From: Cryobacterium roopkundense | GTDB taxonomy: Bacteria > Actinomycetota > Actinomycetes > Actinomycetales > Microbacteriaceae | NCBI RefSeq assembly: GCF_014200405.1 | Contig: NZ_JACHBQ010000001.1 | Coordinates: 2,232,001 to 2,296,000 of the forward strand | Direction: 5' to 3' | DNA length: 64,000 nt | Translations under genes and position numbers: made by a program | Notes under the pieces: generated by a model | Databases searched by the model: none | Told to the model about the DNA's origin: nothing | Seen by the model: the letters and a program-made list of their open reading frames with translations, nothing else | In this document: positions 16,704 to 25,933 of the stretch, in pieces | How the letters are laid out: every line of letters starts with the position of its first letter | Numbering within the stretch: the stretch's first letter is position 1

Positions 16704-18176
16704 TTAGATGACGGCGGCGAGTTCCTCGGCAACGGCCTGGGGGTAGGCGGGTGCCTGGACTCCGGCCATCTCCTCGAGCACGCGGATGACCTGGCAGCTG
16801 TAGCCGAACTCGTTGTCGTACCAGACATAGAGGATGACCTTGTTGCCGGTGGCAATCGTGGCGAGCCCATCGACGATACCTGCACGGCGCGAGCCGAGGA
16901 AGTCGCTTGAGACGACCTCCGGCGAGTCGATGTAGTCGATCTGCTTGTGCAGCTCGGAGTGCAGCGACATGGTCCGCAGGTACGTGTTGACCTCATCCTT
17001 GTCTGTGCCGTTCTCGAGGGTGAGGTTCAGGATCGCCATCGACACGTCAGGCGTGGGAACGCGAATGGCGTTTCCGGTGAGCTTTCCGGCGAGTTCGGGC
17101 AACGCCTTGGCGACGGCCTTCGCGGCTCCCGTCTCCGTGATCACCATGTTGAGGGCGGCCGAGCGTCCGCGGCGATCGCCCGAGTGGAAGTTATCGATCA
17201 GATTCTGGTCGTTGGTGAACGAGTGCACAGTCTCGACGTGACCGTCGATGATGCCGAAGCGATCGTTGATGGCCTTGAGCACCGGGGAGATGGCGTTCGT
17301 GGTGCAGGAGGCCGCCGTGACAATCAGGTCGTCGGCGGTGATCGAGCTGTGGTTGATGCCGTGCACGATGTTCTTGAGCGCGCCCTTTCCGGGTGCGGTC
17401 AGCAAGACGCGGGCGACTCCGGGGCACTTCAGGTGCTGGGACAGCCCCTCAGCGTCGCGCCAGCGTCCCGTGTTGTCGACGACGACGGCGTTGTGGATGC
17501 CGTACTCGGTGTAGTCGACGGATGCCGGATCGCTTGAGTAGATGACCTGGATGAGCGTGCCGTTGGCGAGGATGGTGTTGTTCTCTTCGTCGACGGTGAT
17601 CGTGCCCTCGAACGGACCGTGCACCGAATCGCGGCGCAGCAGGCTCGCGCGCTTGACCAGGTCGTTCGCCGATCCCTTGCGCACGACGATGGCACGCAGG
17701 CGGAGGCTCTGGCCGCCGCCTGCGTGTTCGATCAGGATTCTGGCCAGCAGACGGCCGATTCGACCGAATCCATACAGGATCACGTCAGTGCTCGTGCGCT
17801 CATCCAGTCCGTGGCGGTCGACGATGTCGGCCAGTTCGATGCGCAGGAATTCCTCGAGCGAGTGCTCCTCGGCGTCTTGCCGGTACGCGACCGCGAGCCG
17901 GGCAAGGTCGATCGAGGCGGCCCCGAGGTTGAGACGCACGAGGGTCTGCAGAACCGGCAGCGTCTCTTCGAGCGGAAGCTCGACATCCGCTATGTGCCGG
18001 GCGAAGCGATGAGCTTTGAGCAGGCCGATGACCGACTTGTTGATCAAGCCGCGACCGTACACACTCGTCACGACATTGTTGTCGCGATACAGACGACCGA
18101 TCAGGGGAATCATCGCCTCAGCGAGTGCCTCCCGATCGATCCACAGTTGACGGGCACGATCTGTTGGCTGATTCAC
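16704..18176 (-). CDS. gap: glyceraldehyde-3-phosphate dehydrogenase, long form
   Basis: Interconverts glyceraldehyde-3-phosphate and 1,3-bisphosphoglycerate. The NAD(P) fold begins late, at DVILYGFGRIGRLLARI near residue 130. The catalytic Cys is C291 in AASCTTNAISP; the usual following Cys (SCTTNCLAP) is Ala here. WYDNEFGYSCQVIR ends the catalytic domain. The protein is 490 aa, about 150 more than standard GAPDH, because of a helical N-terminal extension. This matches the long GapB-like group of Actinobacteria such as Corynebacterium (480 aa), linked to gluconeogenesis. A GTG start with AGGAAA 7 nt upstream was chosen. Confidence 0.9.
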   Translation of the reverse strand: MNQPTDRARQLWIDREALAEAMIPLIGRLYRDNNVVTSVYGRGLINKSVIGLLKAHRFARHIADVELPLEETLPVLQTLVRLNLGAASIDLARLAVAYRQDAEEHSLEEFLRIELADIVDRHGLDERTSTDVILYGFGRIGRLLARILIEHAGGGQSLRLRAIVVRKGSANDLVKRASLLRRDSVHGPFEGTITVDEENNTILANGTLIQVIYSSDPASVDYTEYGIHNAVVVDNTGRWRDAEGLSQHLKCPGVARVLLTAPGKGALKNIVHGINHSSITADDLIVTAASCTTNAISPVLKAINDRFGIIDGHVETVHSFTNDQNLIDNFHSGDRRGRSAALNMVITETGAAKAVAKALPELAGKLTGNAIRVPTPDVSMAILNLTLENGTDKDEVNTYLRTMSLHSELHKQIDYIDSPEVVSSDFLGSRRAGIVDGLATIATGNKVILYVWYDNEFGYSCQVIRVLEEMAGVQAPAYPQAVAEELAAVI

Positions 18177-18235
18177 AGGCTGCTTTCCTAAACCATCGTT
18201 GGTTTTCCGCCGCACGGGTGGAGACGGATTGGTAC

Positions 18236-18559
18236 TTATTCGTCGAGCGCCAATTCTTTCGGGAGCTCAAATTCCTTGGAGGCGAGTTCTTCCACATTGA
18301 CGTCTTTGAATGTGAGCACACGCACCGATTTCACAAAGCGATCCGAGCGGTAGACATCCCAGACCCAGACGTCCTTCATGTTCAGTTCGAAGTAAAAATC
18401 GTGTTCAGTGTCGCGGCGCACGAGGTCGACTTCGTTCGCCAGGTAGAAGCGCCGTTCCGTTTCAACAACGTACTGGAACTGGCCAACCACGTCTCGATAT
18501 TCGCGGTACAGGGCCAACTCGACCTCGCGGTCGTAGTCCTCAAACTCGTCTTCTTCCAT
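18236..18559 (-). CDS. DUF2469 family protein
   Basis: Conserved actinobacterial protein of 107 aa and unknown function. MEEDEFEDYDREVELALYRE and onward is the family N-terminus, very acidic and aromatic-rich; VWVWDVYRSDRFVKSVRV is another conserved block. It normally lies between rnhB and yraN, but here GAPDH and other genes intervene. It is 12 bp downstream of rnhB and is probably co-transcribed with lepB-rnhB. Confidence 0.9.
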   Translation of the reverse strand: MEEDEFEDYDREVELALYREYRDVVGQFQYVVETERRFYLANEVDLVRRDTEHDFYFELNMKDVWVWDVYRSDRFVKSVRVLTFKDVNVEELASKEFELPKELALDE

Positions 18560-18571
18560 GGTGAGCCAATC

Positions 18572-19216
18572 TTACGCCGAGTTTTTGAGCCACGATTTGC
18601 GGTGTAGGGCAGTCGCGCCCAACCGCCCGATGGCGCTCATATGCTCCGCACTTCCGTATCCCTTGTTGCCCGACCAGCCGTAGCCGGGAGAAACGGCATC
18701 CGCTTCGATCATCAGTCGGTCCCTGTGCACCTTCGCGATGACGGATGCCGCGGCAACAGACCCGCAATCGCGGTCCGCCTTGACCCGCGTGACGACCTGC
18801 AGCGGTGTCTTCAAGGCCTTGTTGAGCCAGTCATCACAGCCATCGAGCAGCACGACGCTGCCCGAGACGTTCACCCCCGCGGCGTACAGCTCGGCAAGGG
18901 CGCGTTTTCCGGCGAGGCCGAGACAGGCGATGATTCCGAGCTCGTCGATCTCCTGAGCGGATGCGAGACCGATCGCCGAATGCATCGCCCAGGCGCTTGC
19001 GAGTGGTGCGAGCAGCTCTCTTTTGGGCTCACTGAGCATTTTTGAGTCGCGTAATCCGGCCGGAATGGGGGTAACACTCCCATCGATTGCGACGAATCCC
19101 ACGCCCACCGGACCGGCGAGGGCACCGCGCCCGACCTCGTCGCACCCGATCACGAACCGGGCCCCGCCTGCGAGCAACGCCAATTCCACGTCGAGGTGAG
19201 GGTCGGAGACGCCCAC
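18572..19216 (-). CDS. rnhB: ribonuclease HII
   Basis: Removes RNA primers and misincorporated ribonucleotides from DNA. The DExGRG motif is GCDEVGRGALAGPV with D26/E27; LRDSKMLSEPKRE and VLLDGCDDWL supply the other catalytic blocks. The 214 aa length is normal. The start codon directly follows the lepB stop, so the two are translated from the same message. Confidence 0.95.
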   Translation of the reverse strand: MGVSDPHLDVELALLAGGARFVIGCDEVGRGALAGPVGVGFVAIDGSVTPIPAGLRDSKMLSEPKRELLAPLASAWAMHSAIGLASAQEIDELGIIACLGLAGKRALAELYAAGVNVSGSVVLLDGCDDWLNKALKTPLQVVTRVKADRDCGSVAAASVIAKVHRDRLMIEADAVSPGYGWSGNKGYGSAEHMSAIGRLGATALHRKSWLKNSA

Positions 19217-19984
19217 CTACTGGGCCGCGTCTTCGACGCCGCGGAAGACGTCAGGATAGTCATCAAGCCAGGCCCACCGCGCGAGGGGCCAGCTGATCAC
19301 GAGCGCACGCCCAACGACGTTGTCGATCGGAACATAGCCCTTGCCGGGTGTTTCCCCGTTGTAGCGGGAGTCCTTCGAGTTGTACCGATTGTCGCCCATC
19401 ATCCACAGGGAGTCTGCGGGAATGACGACGTCGAAGTCATCCTTGGAGACCTTGGTTTCGCCCTGCGGCAGCAGCACGTACGGCTCGGCGAGCGGCACGT
19501 CGTTGACGCTCATCTGGCCGAGTGCATTGCAGCAGACGACGTGGTCGCCGGGAAGCCCGATGACGCGCTTAATGAGGTGATCGTTGCTGTCCGGCGCGGA
19601 AAGTCCGACAACCGACATGAGCCAGTCGGCACTAGCAACGATGGGGTTCTGCTGTACCTCCTGCTGCGGAGGCAACCAGCCACCCGGATCACGGAACACG
19701 ACAACATCGCCGTGATCGATCGGTATGAAGCGCGGTTCGAGCTGGTTCACGATGATGCGGTCATAGACCTGCAGGGTGTTTTCCATCGACCCCGAGGGGA
19801 TGTAAAACGATCTGATCAAGAACGTCTTGATCAGGAAGGAGATGAGGAGCGCGACCACGAAGATGATGATCAGGTCGCGGATGAACAGCAAGACGCTCTG
19901 CTTTTTGGTTTTCTTCTGACCGGGTCGTGCGCGTAATCGTGATCCCATGCGAGTCGATCGCGTGGGCACCGCTTCTTCTGTCAT
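19217..19984 (-). CDS. lepB: signal peptidase I
   Basis: Cleaves Sec and Tat signal peptides at the outer face of the membrane. One transmembrane segment (about residues 31-53, SVLLFIRDLIIIFVVALL) follows a basic cytoplasmic stretch. The catalytic Ser is S66 in IPSGSMENTL and the general-base Lys is K139 in HLIKRVIGLPGD. GDNRYNSKDSR is the conserved box E. Length 255 aa. It lies after rplS and directly before rnhB. Confidence 0.95.
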   Translation of the reverse strand: MTEEAVPTRSTRMGSRLRARPGQKKTKKQSVLLFIRDLIIIFVVALLISFLIKTFLIRSFYIPSGSMENTLQVYDRIIVNQLEPRFIPIDHGDVVVFRDPGGWLPPQQEVQQNPIVASADWLMSVVGLSAPDSNDHLIKRVIGLPGDHVVCCNALGQMSVNDVPLAEPYVLLPQGETKVSKDDFDVVIPADSLWMMGDNRYNSKDSRYNGETPGKGYVPIDNVVGRALVISWPLARWAWLDDYPDVFRGVEDAAQ

Positions 19985-19991
19985 TAAACCG

Positions 19992-20030
19992 CCTGAGCTC
20001 CCGATCAGTTTACGTGATGGGGAGCTCAGG
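19992..20030 (-). terminator. hairpin terminator after rplS
   Basis: Perfect 11-bp inverted repeat, CCTGAGCTCCC at 19992-20002 and GGGAGCTCAGG at 20020-20030, with a 17-nt loop. It lies between rplS and lepB. The minus-strand sequence after the stem is GCGGTTTAATG, a short T tract, so termination is probably partial and lepB may also be reached by read-through. Confidence 0.65.
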
Positions 20031-20065
20031 GCAGAATCCGGTGAACCGGGGCTAGCTGGTGAGAG

Positions 20066-20407
20066 TTAGCGCTTTTCCTTGATCTTGGCCTTCTTGCCGC
20101 GCAGGTCGCGCAGGAAGTACAGCTTGGCGCGACGAACGTCTCCGCGGGTGACGACCTCGATGTGGTCGATGACCGGGGAGTGCACCGGGAAGGTACGCTC
20201 GACGCCGATCTGGAAGCTGACCTTGCGCACGCAGAAGGTCTCGCGCACGCCTTCGCCGGAACGGCCAATGACGATGCCCTGGAAGACCTGGATACGAGAG
20301 CGGGTGCCTTCAATAATGTTTACGTGAACCTTGACGGTGTCGCCGGCGCGGAACGCGGGGATGTCCTTCTTGAGGGAAGGAGCATCCACGAAGTCGAGAA
20401 TATGCAT
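20066..20407 (-). CDS. rplS: 50S ribosomal protein L19
   Basis: Large-subunit protein at the 30S interface, 113 aa. [42 protein letters not shown] and [18 protein letters not shown] are the family blocks. In-frame codons upstream of this ATG are not homologous. About 200 bp of non-coding sequence (20408-20605) lies upstream and should carry its promoter and leader; I could not fix the elements. Confidence 0.97.
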   Translation of the reverse strand: MHILDFVDAPSLKKDIPAFRAGDTVKVHVNIIEGTRSRIQVFQGIVIGRSGEGVRETFCVRKVSFQIGVERTFPVHSPVIDHIEVVTRGDVRRAKLYFLRDLRGKKAKIKEKR

Positions 20408-20605
20408 AGTTTGTCGCTCTCTGTATCCGCCACAGGTCGAACACGGTTTGTGCGGGGAACGCGTAACGCGAAACACCCGCAACCGGTAGGTAGGTTTGTG
20501 TCGATTAGTAGCAGCTCCCCTGTGGCAGAGACTTGCCGCGGCACAATCGCCTATTCTGTCATAATCCCGGGCGAGTCGCAACGCAGCGCCCAGCCCACGC
20601 CCGCG

Positions 20606-21157
20606 CTATGACTGGTCGTTGGGCTTCTCACGGATGACGATGACCTCTGGATCAACCGCGCGCCCGAAGGGAGGCGGCGCGGGATTGACCCGGTCTGGGC
20701 GCGGCGGCACACGAGCACCCTGCATCGGCGGCACAAAGGCGCCGGCTCCAGCGGCGGTCTTTTCGATCAGGTCGACCATGGCACGAACCCTCTTGCGGGC
20801 CGCGTCGAACAGGGCCCAGACGGCGTACCAGAACGCTCCGATACCCACGACCACCACGAGCACGGAGAGCCAGCCGGAGGAATTCTCTGAGAAACCAAGG
20901 GTGATGATCAGAAGGTGCCACACACCCAGCACGCCGACGTCGAGCCACGACAGCGCCCGTTCCTCACGTACTTCGCGGCGGGCATAGACGAGACCACTCA
21001 CGGCGAGAAGGCCAAGCCCGAGCAGCACGGCGCCGAAGAAGATGCCGAGAACGGCCCACCCTCCGGTCCCGAAGATCGACGATCCGATCAGGAGCCACAG
21101 TGGGAGCACGATAACGGCAGGAAACTGCCAACGAAAGAAGGTGCGGCGTATGAACAC
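20606..21157 (-). CDS. conserved membrane protein of unknown function
   Basis: A 183 aa protein with about four hydrophobic segments: near residues 12-30, 33-56, 72-86 and 95-115 (GWLSVLVVVVGIGAFWYAVW). A cytoplasmic tail of about 65 residues follows, with a Pro-rich part (PPRPDRVNPAPPPFG). I recognise no enzymatic motif. It lies between trmD and rplS, where such a membrane gene is not part of the universal order. Confidence 0.65.
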   Translation of the reverse strand: MFIRRTFFRWQFPAVIVLPLWLLIGSSIFGTGGWAVLGIFFGAVLLGLGLLAVSGLVYARREVREERALSWLDVGVLGVWHLLIITLGFSENSSGWLSVLVVVVGIGAFWYAVWALFDAARKRVRAMVDLIEKTAAGAGAFVPPMQGARVPPRPDRVNPAPPPFGRAVDPEVIVIREKPNDQS

Positions 21158-21222
21158 CCCTCCAGAGTATCGATGGTGCCTGTACGACCGCTAGACGTTC
21201 GCTGTGGGCTGACGGACCTAGA

Positions 21223-21942
21223 TCAGGAGGCGGGCGGCAGAAGATCGGGCCGCACGCGGGCGGTGCGTTCGAGCTGCTGCTCGCGGCGCCAGGCTGCGAT
21301 GGCTCCATGATTGCCGCTCAGAAGAACCGGCGGCACCGGGAGTCCGCGCCACTCGGAGGGCTTGGTGTAGCTGGGGTATTCCAGCAGGCCGTCTTCATGG
21401 GATTCCTCCACGAGACTCTGCGGGTTGCCGACGACGCCGGGAATGAGGCGCCCGACGGCTTCGATCATGGCCATCACAGCCACCTCTCCCCCGTTGAGCA
21501 CGTAGTCGCCGAGGCTGATCAGGCGCACGCGACCGCGCGTGGCGTAGTGGTCGACGACCCGCTGGTCGATGCCTTCGTAGCGGCCGCAGCCGAACACGAG
21601 GTGCGATTCCTCGGCGAGTTCCCGGGCGGTGGCCTGGCTGAACTGCTCACCTGCGGGCGAGGGAAAGATGATGACGGGACCAGCCTCGGCATCCGCTGTT
21701 TCGGCGGGGAGGGGAGGGCCGAGGATCGCGTCGAGGGCGTCGCCCCAGGGTTCCGGCTTCATCACCATGCCGGCACCGCCGCCGTAGGGGGTGTCGTCGA
21801 CCGTGCGGTGGCGGTCGTGAGTGTGGTCGCGCAGGTTGTGCACGCCGAGTTCGATCAGACCCGACTGCCGAGCCTTGCCGAGAAGGGACAGATCCAGCAC
21901 ATCGAAGAACTCGGGAAAAATCGTGACGATATCAATGCGCAT
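21223..21942 (-). CDS. trmD: tRNA (guanine37-N1)-methyltransferase
   Basis: Methylates G37 of tRNAs with SAM, which prevents +1 frameshifting; usually essential. The 239 aa protein has the N-terminal [28 protein letters not shown], and the trefoil-knot SAM site [15 protein letters not shown] with [12 protein letters not shown]. In most bacteria trmD directly follows rimM. Here the nitrite cluster separates them, and nirD lies 9 bp upstream of trmD on the same strand, so trmD is probably in the nirD transcript. Confidence 0.96.
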   Translation of the reverse strand: MRIDIVTIFPEFFDVLDLSLLGKARQSGLIELGVHNLRDHTHDRHRTVDDTPYGGGAGMVMKPEPWGDALDAILGPPLPAETADAEAGPVIIFPSPAGEQFSQATARELAEESHLVFGCGRYEGIDQRVVDHYATRGRVRLISLGDYVLNGGEVAVMAMIEAVGRLIPGVVGNPQSLVEESHEDGLLEYPSYTKPSEWRGLPVPPVLLSGNHGAIAAWRREQQLERTARVRPDLLPPAS

Positions 21943-21951
21943 CCTTGAATT

Positions 21952-22323
21952 CTAGACGGCGACCTCGATGAAGCCGCCCACGATGCGGGTCTGGAACGTA
22001 CGGAGGAACAGGTTCGGATCGGTGAAGCATTCGCCCGTGCCGAGGTCGTAGACCTCCTTGTGCAGGGGCGAGGCTATCGTGGGCCGGTCACCCCTGGACC
22101 CGACGATGCCACGGGCCATCACGTAGGCGTCGGTGTGGGGGTCGCGGTGGCAGACCGCGTAAACCTCGGAGGGCGAGAGCAGGAAGAGGGCGATCTGTTT
22201 CATGCGCACGAGAGCGGCCTCGCCCCACGACGGCTCGAGGTCGGTCACGGCGCAGGCGCGCTCCCAAACCGGGGCGGGCTGTGCGACTGTGTCCGTCGCG
22301 GTGCCAGAGAGTGTCATGGTCAT
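21952..22323 (-). CDS. nirD: nitrite reductase small subunit NirD
   Basis: Small subunit of assimilatory NAD(P)H nitrite reductase, 123 aa, a Rieske-like fold. VWERACAVTDLEPSWGEAAL begins the domain and ASPLHKEVYDLGTGEC lies where a Rieske protein would have its second ligand pair. The complete Cys-His set for a [2Fe-2S] cluster is absent, as is usual for NirD. It is transcribed divergently from nirB, whereas most bacteria have nirB and nirD side by side in one direction. It ends 9 bp before trmD. Confidence 0.88.
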   Translation of the reverse strand: MTMTLSGTATDTVAQPAPVWERACAVTDLEPSWGEAALVRMKQIALFLLSPSEVYAVCHRDPHTDAYVMARGIVGSRGDRPTIASPLHKEVYDLGTGECFTDPNLFLRTFQTRIVGGFIEVAV

Positions 22324-22391
22324 GTCGCGCTCCTTCTCGGTGGTGTGTCCCTCACGCTAGGCGGGGCGTATTTCCACGAGCAGCGTCGAAT

Positions 22392-22409
22392 GTTTCGCCG
22401 GGGTGAAAC
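22392..22409. promoter_or_regulatory. inverted repeat in the nirB/nirD divergent promoter region
   Basis: GTTTCGCCGGGGTGAAAC, an 18-bp interrupted palindrome with GTTTC and GAAAC arms 8 bp apart. Read on the minus strand it contains TTCAC-n6-GAAAC, one mismatch from the GTnAC-n6-GAAAC half-site pair described for actinobacterial GlnR. It is 69 bp from the nirD start and 117 bp from the nirB start. A possible nirB -10, TACATA, lies at 22460-22465 without a good -35, as expected for an activated promoter. Regulator identity is inferred. Confidence 0.45.
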
Positions 22410-22525
22410 CCGCCTCACACCGGTTCCGGCAGTCTGTGGGGGTTTTGTTCTCTCGGGGATACATAAGCGACACGACGGAGAAACTGCTGCGCCGTACGCT
22501 CGGCATCAGCCCTGAAAGGATGCCG

Positions 22526-25135
22526 ATGACTTCTTCGACCAGCCCCACCCCCCAGGCCGTCCAGCGTCGCGTGATCGTGATCGGTGGCGGTCCGGCAGCA
22601 CACCGCCTCACCGACGCGCTCCACTCCCGCGACACGGAGCACACGCTCTCCGTCGTGGTGATGGCCGAGGAAGCGCACCTTCCGTACGACCGCGTGGCGC
22701 TCAGCCAGCGGCTCGCCGGAGCCGTTGACCTTACTCTGGAGCCGAGCGGAGTCTGGGATACCGAACACATAGCGCTTCGCGTCGGCGAACGCGCCTCGGC
22801 GATCGACCGGGCGGCGCAGACCGTGACGACGGCCTCCGGCGAGGTCGTCAGGTATGACAACCTCGTGCTCGCCACCGGGTCGAGCGCCCCCGTGCCGGAG
22901 ATGCCGGGTTCCGCCCACATCCGTGTGTACCGCACCGTCGACGATGTGGACGCCCTCGTCGCCGAACTCGCTGCCCTGACAAAGTCGCTCGGTCGCGCGC
23001 CGAAAGTGGTCGTAGCCGGCGGCGGGCTGCTCGGCCTCGAGGCGGCCGGCGGGCTTCACAGGCTCGGTGCCGAAGCGGCCATCGTGCACTCCGGTGGCTG
23101 GCTCATGTCCGCGCAGCTCGACGAAGGCGGCGGACAAGCCCTCGGCCGGCTCATCGCCGCCCAGGGCATTGAGCTGCACCTCGGAACCCGCGCCCGCACC
23201 ATCCTCACGAATGATGACGACACCGCCGTCACCGGCCTGCAGCTCGGCAACAGCAGGACCATCCCGGCCGACATGGTGATCTACGCGATCGGAATCTCGC
23301 CGCGAGACGAGCTTGCCCGCGCGGCCGGGCTCGGCATCGGCACCCGCGGCGGCGTCAGCATCGGTGACGATTGCCGAACGAGCGACCCGAGAATCTGGGC
23401 CATCGGCGAGGTGGCGAGCTGGAACGACCGCTGCGTGGGACTGGTGGCCCCGGCCAACGCGATGGCCGAGGTCGTGGCCGACCGACTGCTCGGCGGCGAG
23501 GCGCTTTTCACCACCGTGGACGACGCGACGAAGCTCAAGCTCTCCGGCGTCGACGTGGCGAGCTTTGGTGACGCCCTCGGCACCACGCCGGGCGCACTCG
23601 AAATCGTCTATGCCGACCCCGCACGTGGCCTGTACCAAAAACTTGTCGTGTCCGACGATGCCAGGACCCTGCTCGGCGGCATCTTCGTGGGCGACGCTAC
23701 CCCCTATTCCTCGCTGCGTCCGATGGTGGGCCGTGAACTCAGCAGCGAACCCGCCGCGTACCTCTCCGCCGCCGGCGCGGAAGCCCCGGCCGGCGACGAC
23801 CTACCTGACGACGCCCTGGTGTGTTCCTGCAATATGGTGACCGCGGGAGCGGTTCGGGTGGCTGTGCGGGGCGACGAGCACACCGACGCGTGCACCGAGC
23901 TGGGCGCCCTGAAGACGTGCACGCGCGCGGGAACCCAGTGCGGTTCGTGCGTCCCGCTCGTGAAGAAGCTGCTCGAGGCCGAGCTGATCGCCTCCGGCCA
24001 GACCGTGTCCCGCGCCCTGTGCGAGCACTTCGAACTGAGCCGCCAGGAACTCTTCGAATCGGTACGCGTGCTCGGCCTCACCTCGAGCGACGAGATCTTC
24101 ACCCGGTTCGGCACGGGACGCGGCTGCGACGTGTGCAAGCCAGCGGTCGGTTCCATCCTCGCGAGCCAGAACACCGCGTACATCCTCGACGCCGGGCGAG
24201 GCACCCTCCAGGACACGAACGACCGGGCCATGGCCAACATGCAGAAGGACGGCACGTACTCAGTGGTTCCCCGCATCCCCGGCGGCGAGATCACGCCCAC
24301 CAAGCTTGCGGTGATCGCGAAAGTCGCACTCGACTTCGACCTCTACACCAAGATCACCGGCGGCCAGCGCATCGACCTGTTCGGCGCACGCCTCGAGCAA
24401 CTCCCCGAGATCTGGCGCATCCTCGTGGATGCCGGCTTCGAATCGGGGCAGGCCTACGGCAAGGCCCTGCGCAACGTGAAGTCATGCGTCGGTTCCACCT
24501 GGTGCCGCTTCGGCGTTCAGGATGCCGTGGGGCTCGCCATCCGCCTCGAGCTGCGTTATCGGGGGCTGCGGGCACCTCACAAGTTCAAGTTCGGTGTCTC
24601 GGGCTGCGCGAGGGAATGCGCGGAAGCACGGGCCAAAGACGTAGGGATCATCGCCTCCGACAACGGCTGGAACATGTACGTGGGTGGAAATGGCGGCTTC
24701 CAGCCCGCCCACGGCCAGCTGCTCGCGACCGACCTCGACGAGGCCACGCTAATCAGCTACATCGACCGTTACATGATGTATTACATCCGCACGGCTGACC
24801 GCATGCAGCGCACCGCCCGGTGGATGGAAGACCTCGACGGCGGCCTCGAGCACGTGCGCGATGTGGTGATCAACGATTCCCTCGGGCTGGCCGCGGAACT
24901 CGAGGAGGCAATGGCCGCTCACGTAGACAACTATGAAGACGAATGGGCCGCAACCCTCGCCGATCCGGAGCGCCTGCGCCGTTTCCGCTCCTTCGTCAAT
25001 GCCCCCACCCAAGCCGACCCGAGTATCGCGCTCGTCAGCGAACGTGACCAAATACGTCCTGCGACTCCCGAAGAGCGGGCCGATTCAAGTACGGTGATTC
25101 TCAGTGGAAGCCGTATTCCATTTCGAGGAGAATAA
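22526..25135 (+). CDS. nirB: NAD(P)H nitrite reductase large subunit NirB
   Basis: Reduces nitrite to ammonium with six electrons from NAD(P)H, using FAD, iron-sulfur clusters and sirohaem; cytoplasmic, 869 aa. VIVIGGGPAAHRLTDAL at the N-terminus is the FAD site, VVVAGGGLLGLEAAGGLHRL near residue 155 the NAD(P) site, and CSCNMV with CTRAGTQCGSC near 435-475 the BFD-like [2Fe-2S] domain. SCVGSTWCRFG near 655 and GVSGCARECAEA near 695 hold the four Cys for [4Fe-4S]-sirohaem. The ATG at 22526 follows GAAAGG by 6 nt; an in-frame ATG at 22520 is an alternative. cobA starts 3 bp after the stop. Confidence 0.95.
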   Translation: MTSSTSPTPQAVQRRVIVIGGGPAAHRLTDALHSRDTEHTLSVVVMAEEAHLPYDRVALSQRLAGAVDLTLEPSGVWDTEHIALRVGERASAIDRAAQTVTTASGEVVRYDNLVLATGSSAPVPEMPGSAHIRVYRTVDDVDALVAELAALTKSLGRAPKVVVAGGGLLGLEAAGGLHRLGAEAAIVHSGGWLMSAQLDEGGGQALGRLIAAQGIELHLGTRARTILTNDDDTAVTGLQLGNSRTIPADMVIYAIGISPRDELARAAGLGIGTRGGVSIGDDCRTSDPRIWAIGEVASWNDRCVGLVAPANAMAEVVADRLLGGEALFTTVDDATKLKLSGVDVASFGDALGTTPGALEIVYADPARGLYQKLVVSDDARTLLGGIFVGDATPYSSLRPMVGRELSSEPAAYLSAAGAEAPAGDDLPDDALVCSCNMVTAGAVRVAVRGDEHTDACTELGALKTCTRAGTQCGSCVPLVKKLLEAELIASGQTVSRALCEHFELSRQELFESVRVLGLTSSDEIFTRFGTGRGCDVCKPAVGSILASQNTAYILDAGRGTLQDTNDRAMANMQKDGTYSVVPRIPGGEITPTKLAVIAKVALDFDLYTKITGGQRIDLFGARLEQLPEIWRILVDAGFESGQAYGKALRNVKSCVGSTWCRFGVQDAVGLAIRLELRYRGLRAPHKFKFGVSGCARECAEARAKDVGIIASDNGWNMYVGGNGGFQPAHGQLLATDLDEATLISYIDRYMMYYIRTADRMQRTARWMEDLDGGLEHVRDVVINDSLGLAAELEEAMAAHVDNYEDEWAATLADPERLRRFRSFVNAPTQADPSIALVSERDQIRPATPEERADSSTVILSGSRIPFRGE

Positions 25136-25138
25136 GTG

Positions 25139-25933
25139 ATGAACGCCCCTGATTCAGGAACGCCCGGACGGGTAACGCTCGTCGGCGGCGGCCCAGGGTC
25201 GGCCGGGTTGCTCACTGTCGCCGCCGTGCGGGCGCTGCTCGAAGCCGAGGTCGTGCTCTACGACCGCCTCGCGCCGACGGACGATCTCCCCACGCTCGCA
25301 CCCAACGCCCGGTTGATCGACGTGGGCAAGTTGCCCGGCAACCACGCCATCTCCCAGTGCGACATTGAGAAACTCATTGTGAGCCACGCCCTCCAGGGCT
25401 CCCGGGTGGTGCGTCTGAAGGGCGGTGACCCCTACATCTTCGGCCGCGGCAGCGAGGAAGTACTCGCCTGCCACACCCACGGGATCCCCGTGACCGTGAT
25501 ATCGGGCGTGACGAGCGCCATCGCGGTGCCAGCGGCCGCCGGTATCCCGCTCACACACCGCGGTATGAGCCACGCCTTCACCGTAGTCTCCGGACACGCG
25601 CCCCTCACCGACCGTGAGTTGGAAGGCCTCGTGCTGCTCGGCAGCACAATAGTGGTTCTCATGGGCGTCGGCACGCTGCCGACGCTCACGCAGGGCCTGC
25701 TCCGTCACGGTATGACCGCCGAGATGCCCGTCGCGATCATCGAGCGCGGCTTCAGCGCCACCCAACGCACCACGATCGCCAACCTCGGAACGATCCTCGG
25801 CGAAGCTGCGCGCGCGAGCGTCGCCTCTCCCGCCGTGCTCGTGATCGGCGAGGTCGTGCGTCTCGCCTTCACGGGTGACACCAGTGCCGAAGACCTGATC
25901 AGCCGAGCCGGCGAGTTCGCGGCGACCAGCTGA
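25139..25933 (+). CDS. cobA: uroporphyrinogen-III C-methyltransferase
   Basis: Adds two methyl groups to uroporphyrinogen III to give precorrin-2, the branch point to sirohaem and cobalamin. VTLVGGGPGSAGLLTVAAVR, LYDRLAP, VRLKGGDPYIFGRGSEE and ISGVTSAIAVPAAAGIPLTHR are the SUMT blocks, and the 264 aa length fits the methyltransferase alone. There is no CysG-type dehydrogenase/chelatase extension. GAGGAG lies 8 nt before this ATG; a GTG 3 bp earlier is also possible. It directly follows nirB, so it should raise sirohaem supply when nitrite reductase is made. Confidence 0.94.
   Translation: MNAPDSGTPGRVTLVGGGPGSAGLLTVAAVRALLEAEVVLYDRLAPTDDLPTLAPNARLIDVGKLPGNHAISQCDIEKLIVSHALQGSRVVRLKGGDPYIFGRGSEEVLACHTHGIPVTVISGVTSAIAVPAAAGIPLTHRGMSHAFTVVSGHAPLTDRELEGLVLLGSTIVVLMGVGTLPTLTQGLLRHGMTAEMPVAIIERGFSATQRTTIANLGTILGEAARASVASPAVLVIGEVVRLAFTGDTSAEDLISRAGEFAATS

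Noticed and set aside
21952..22323. Calling the small protein upstream of trmD a Rieske ferredoxin
   Set aside because: The complete Cys-x-His plus Cys-x2-His set is absent, as in NirD, and the neighbouring divergent nirB supports NirD.
22415..23638. Minus-strand open frame of about 407 codons inside nirB
   Set aside because: Complement of the nirB FAD/NAD domains, with no homology-like motifs and no ribosome-binding site.
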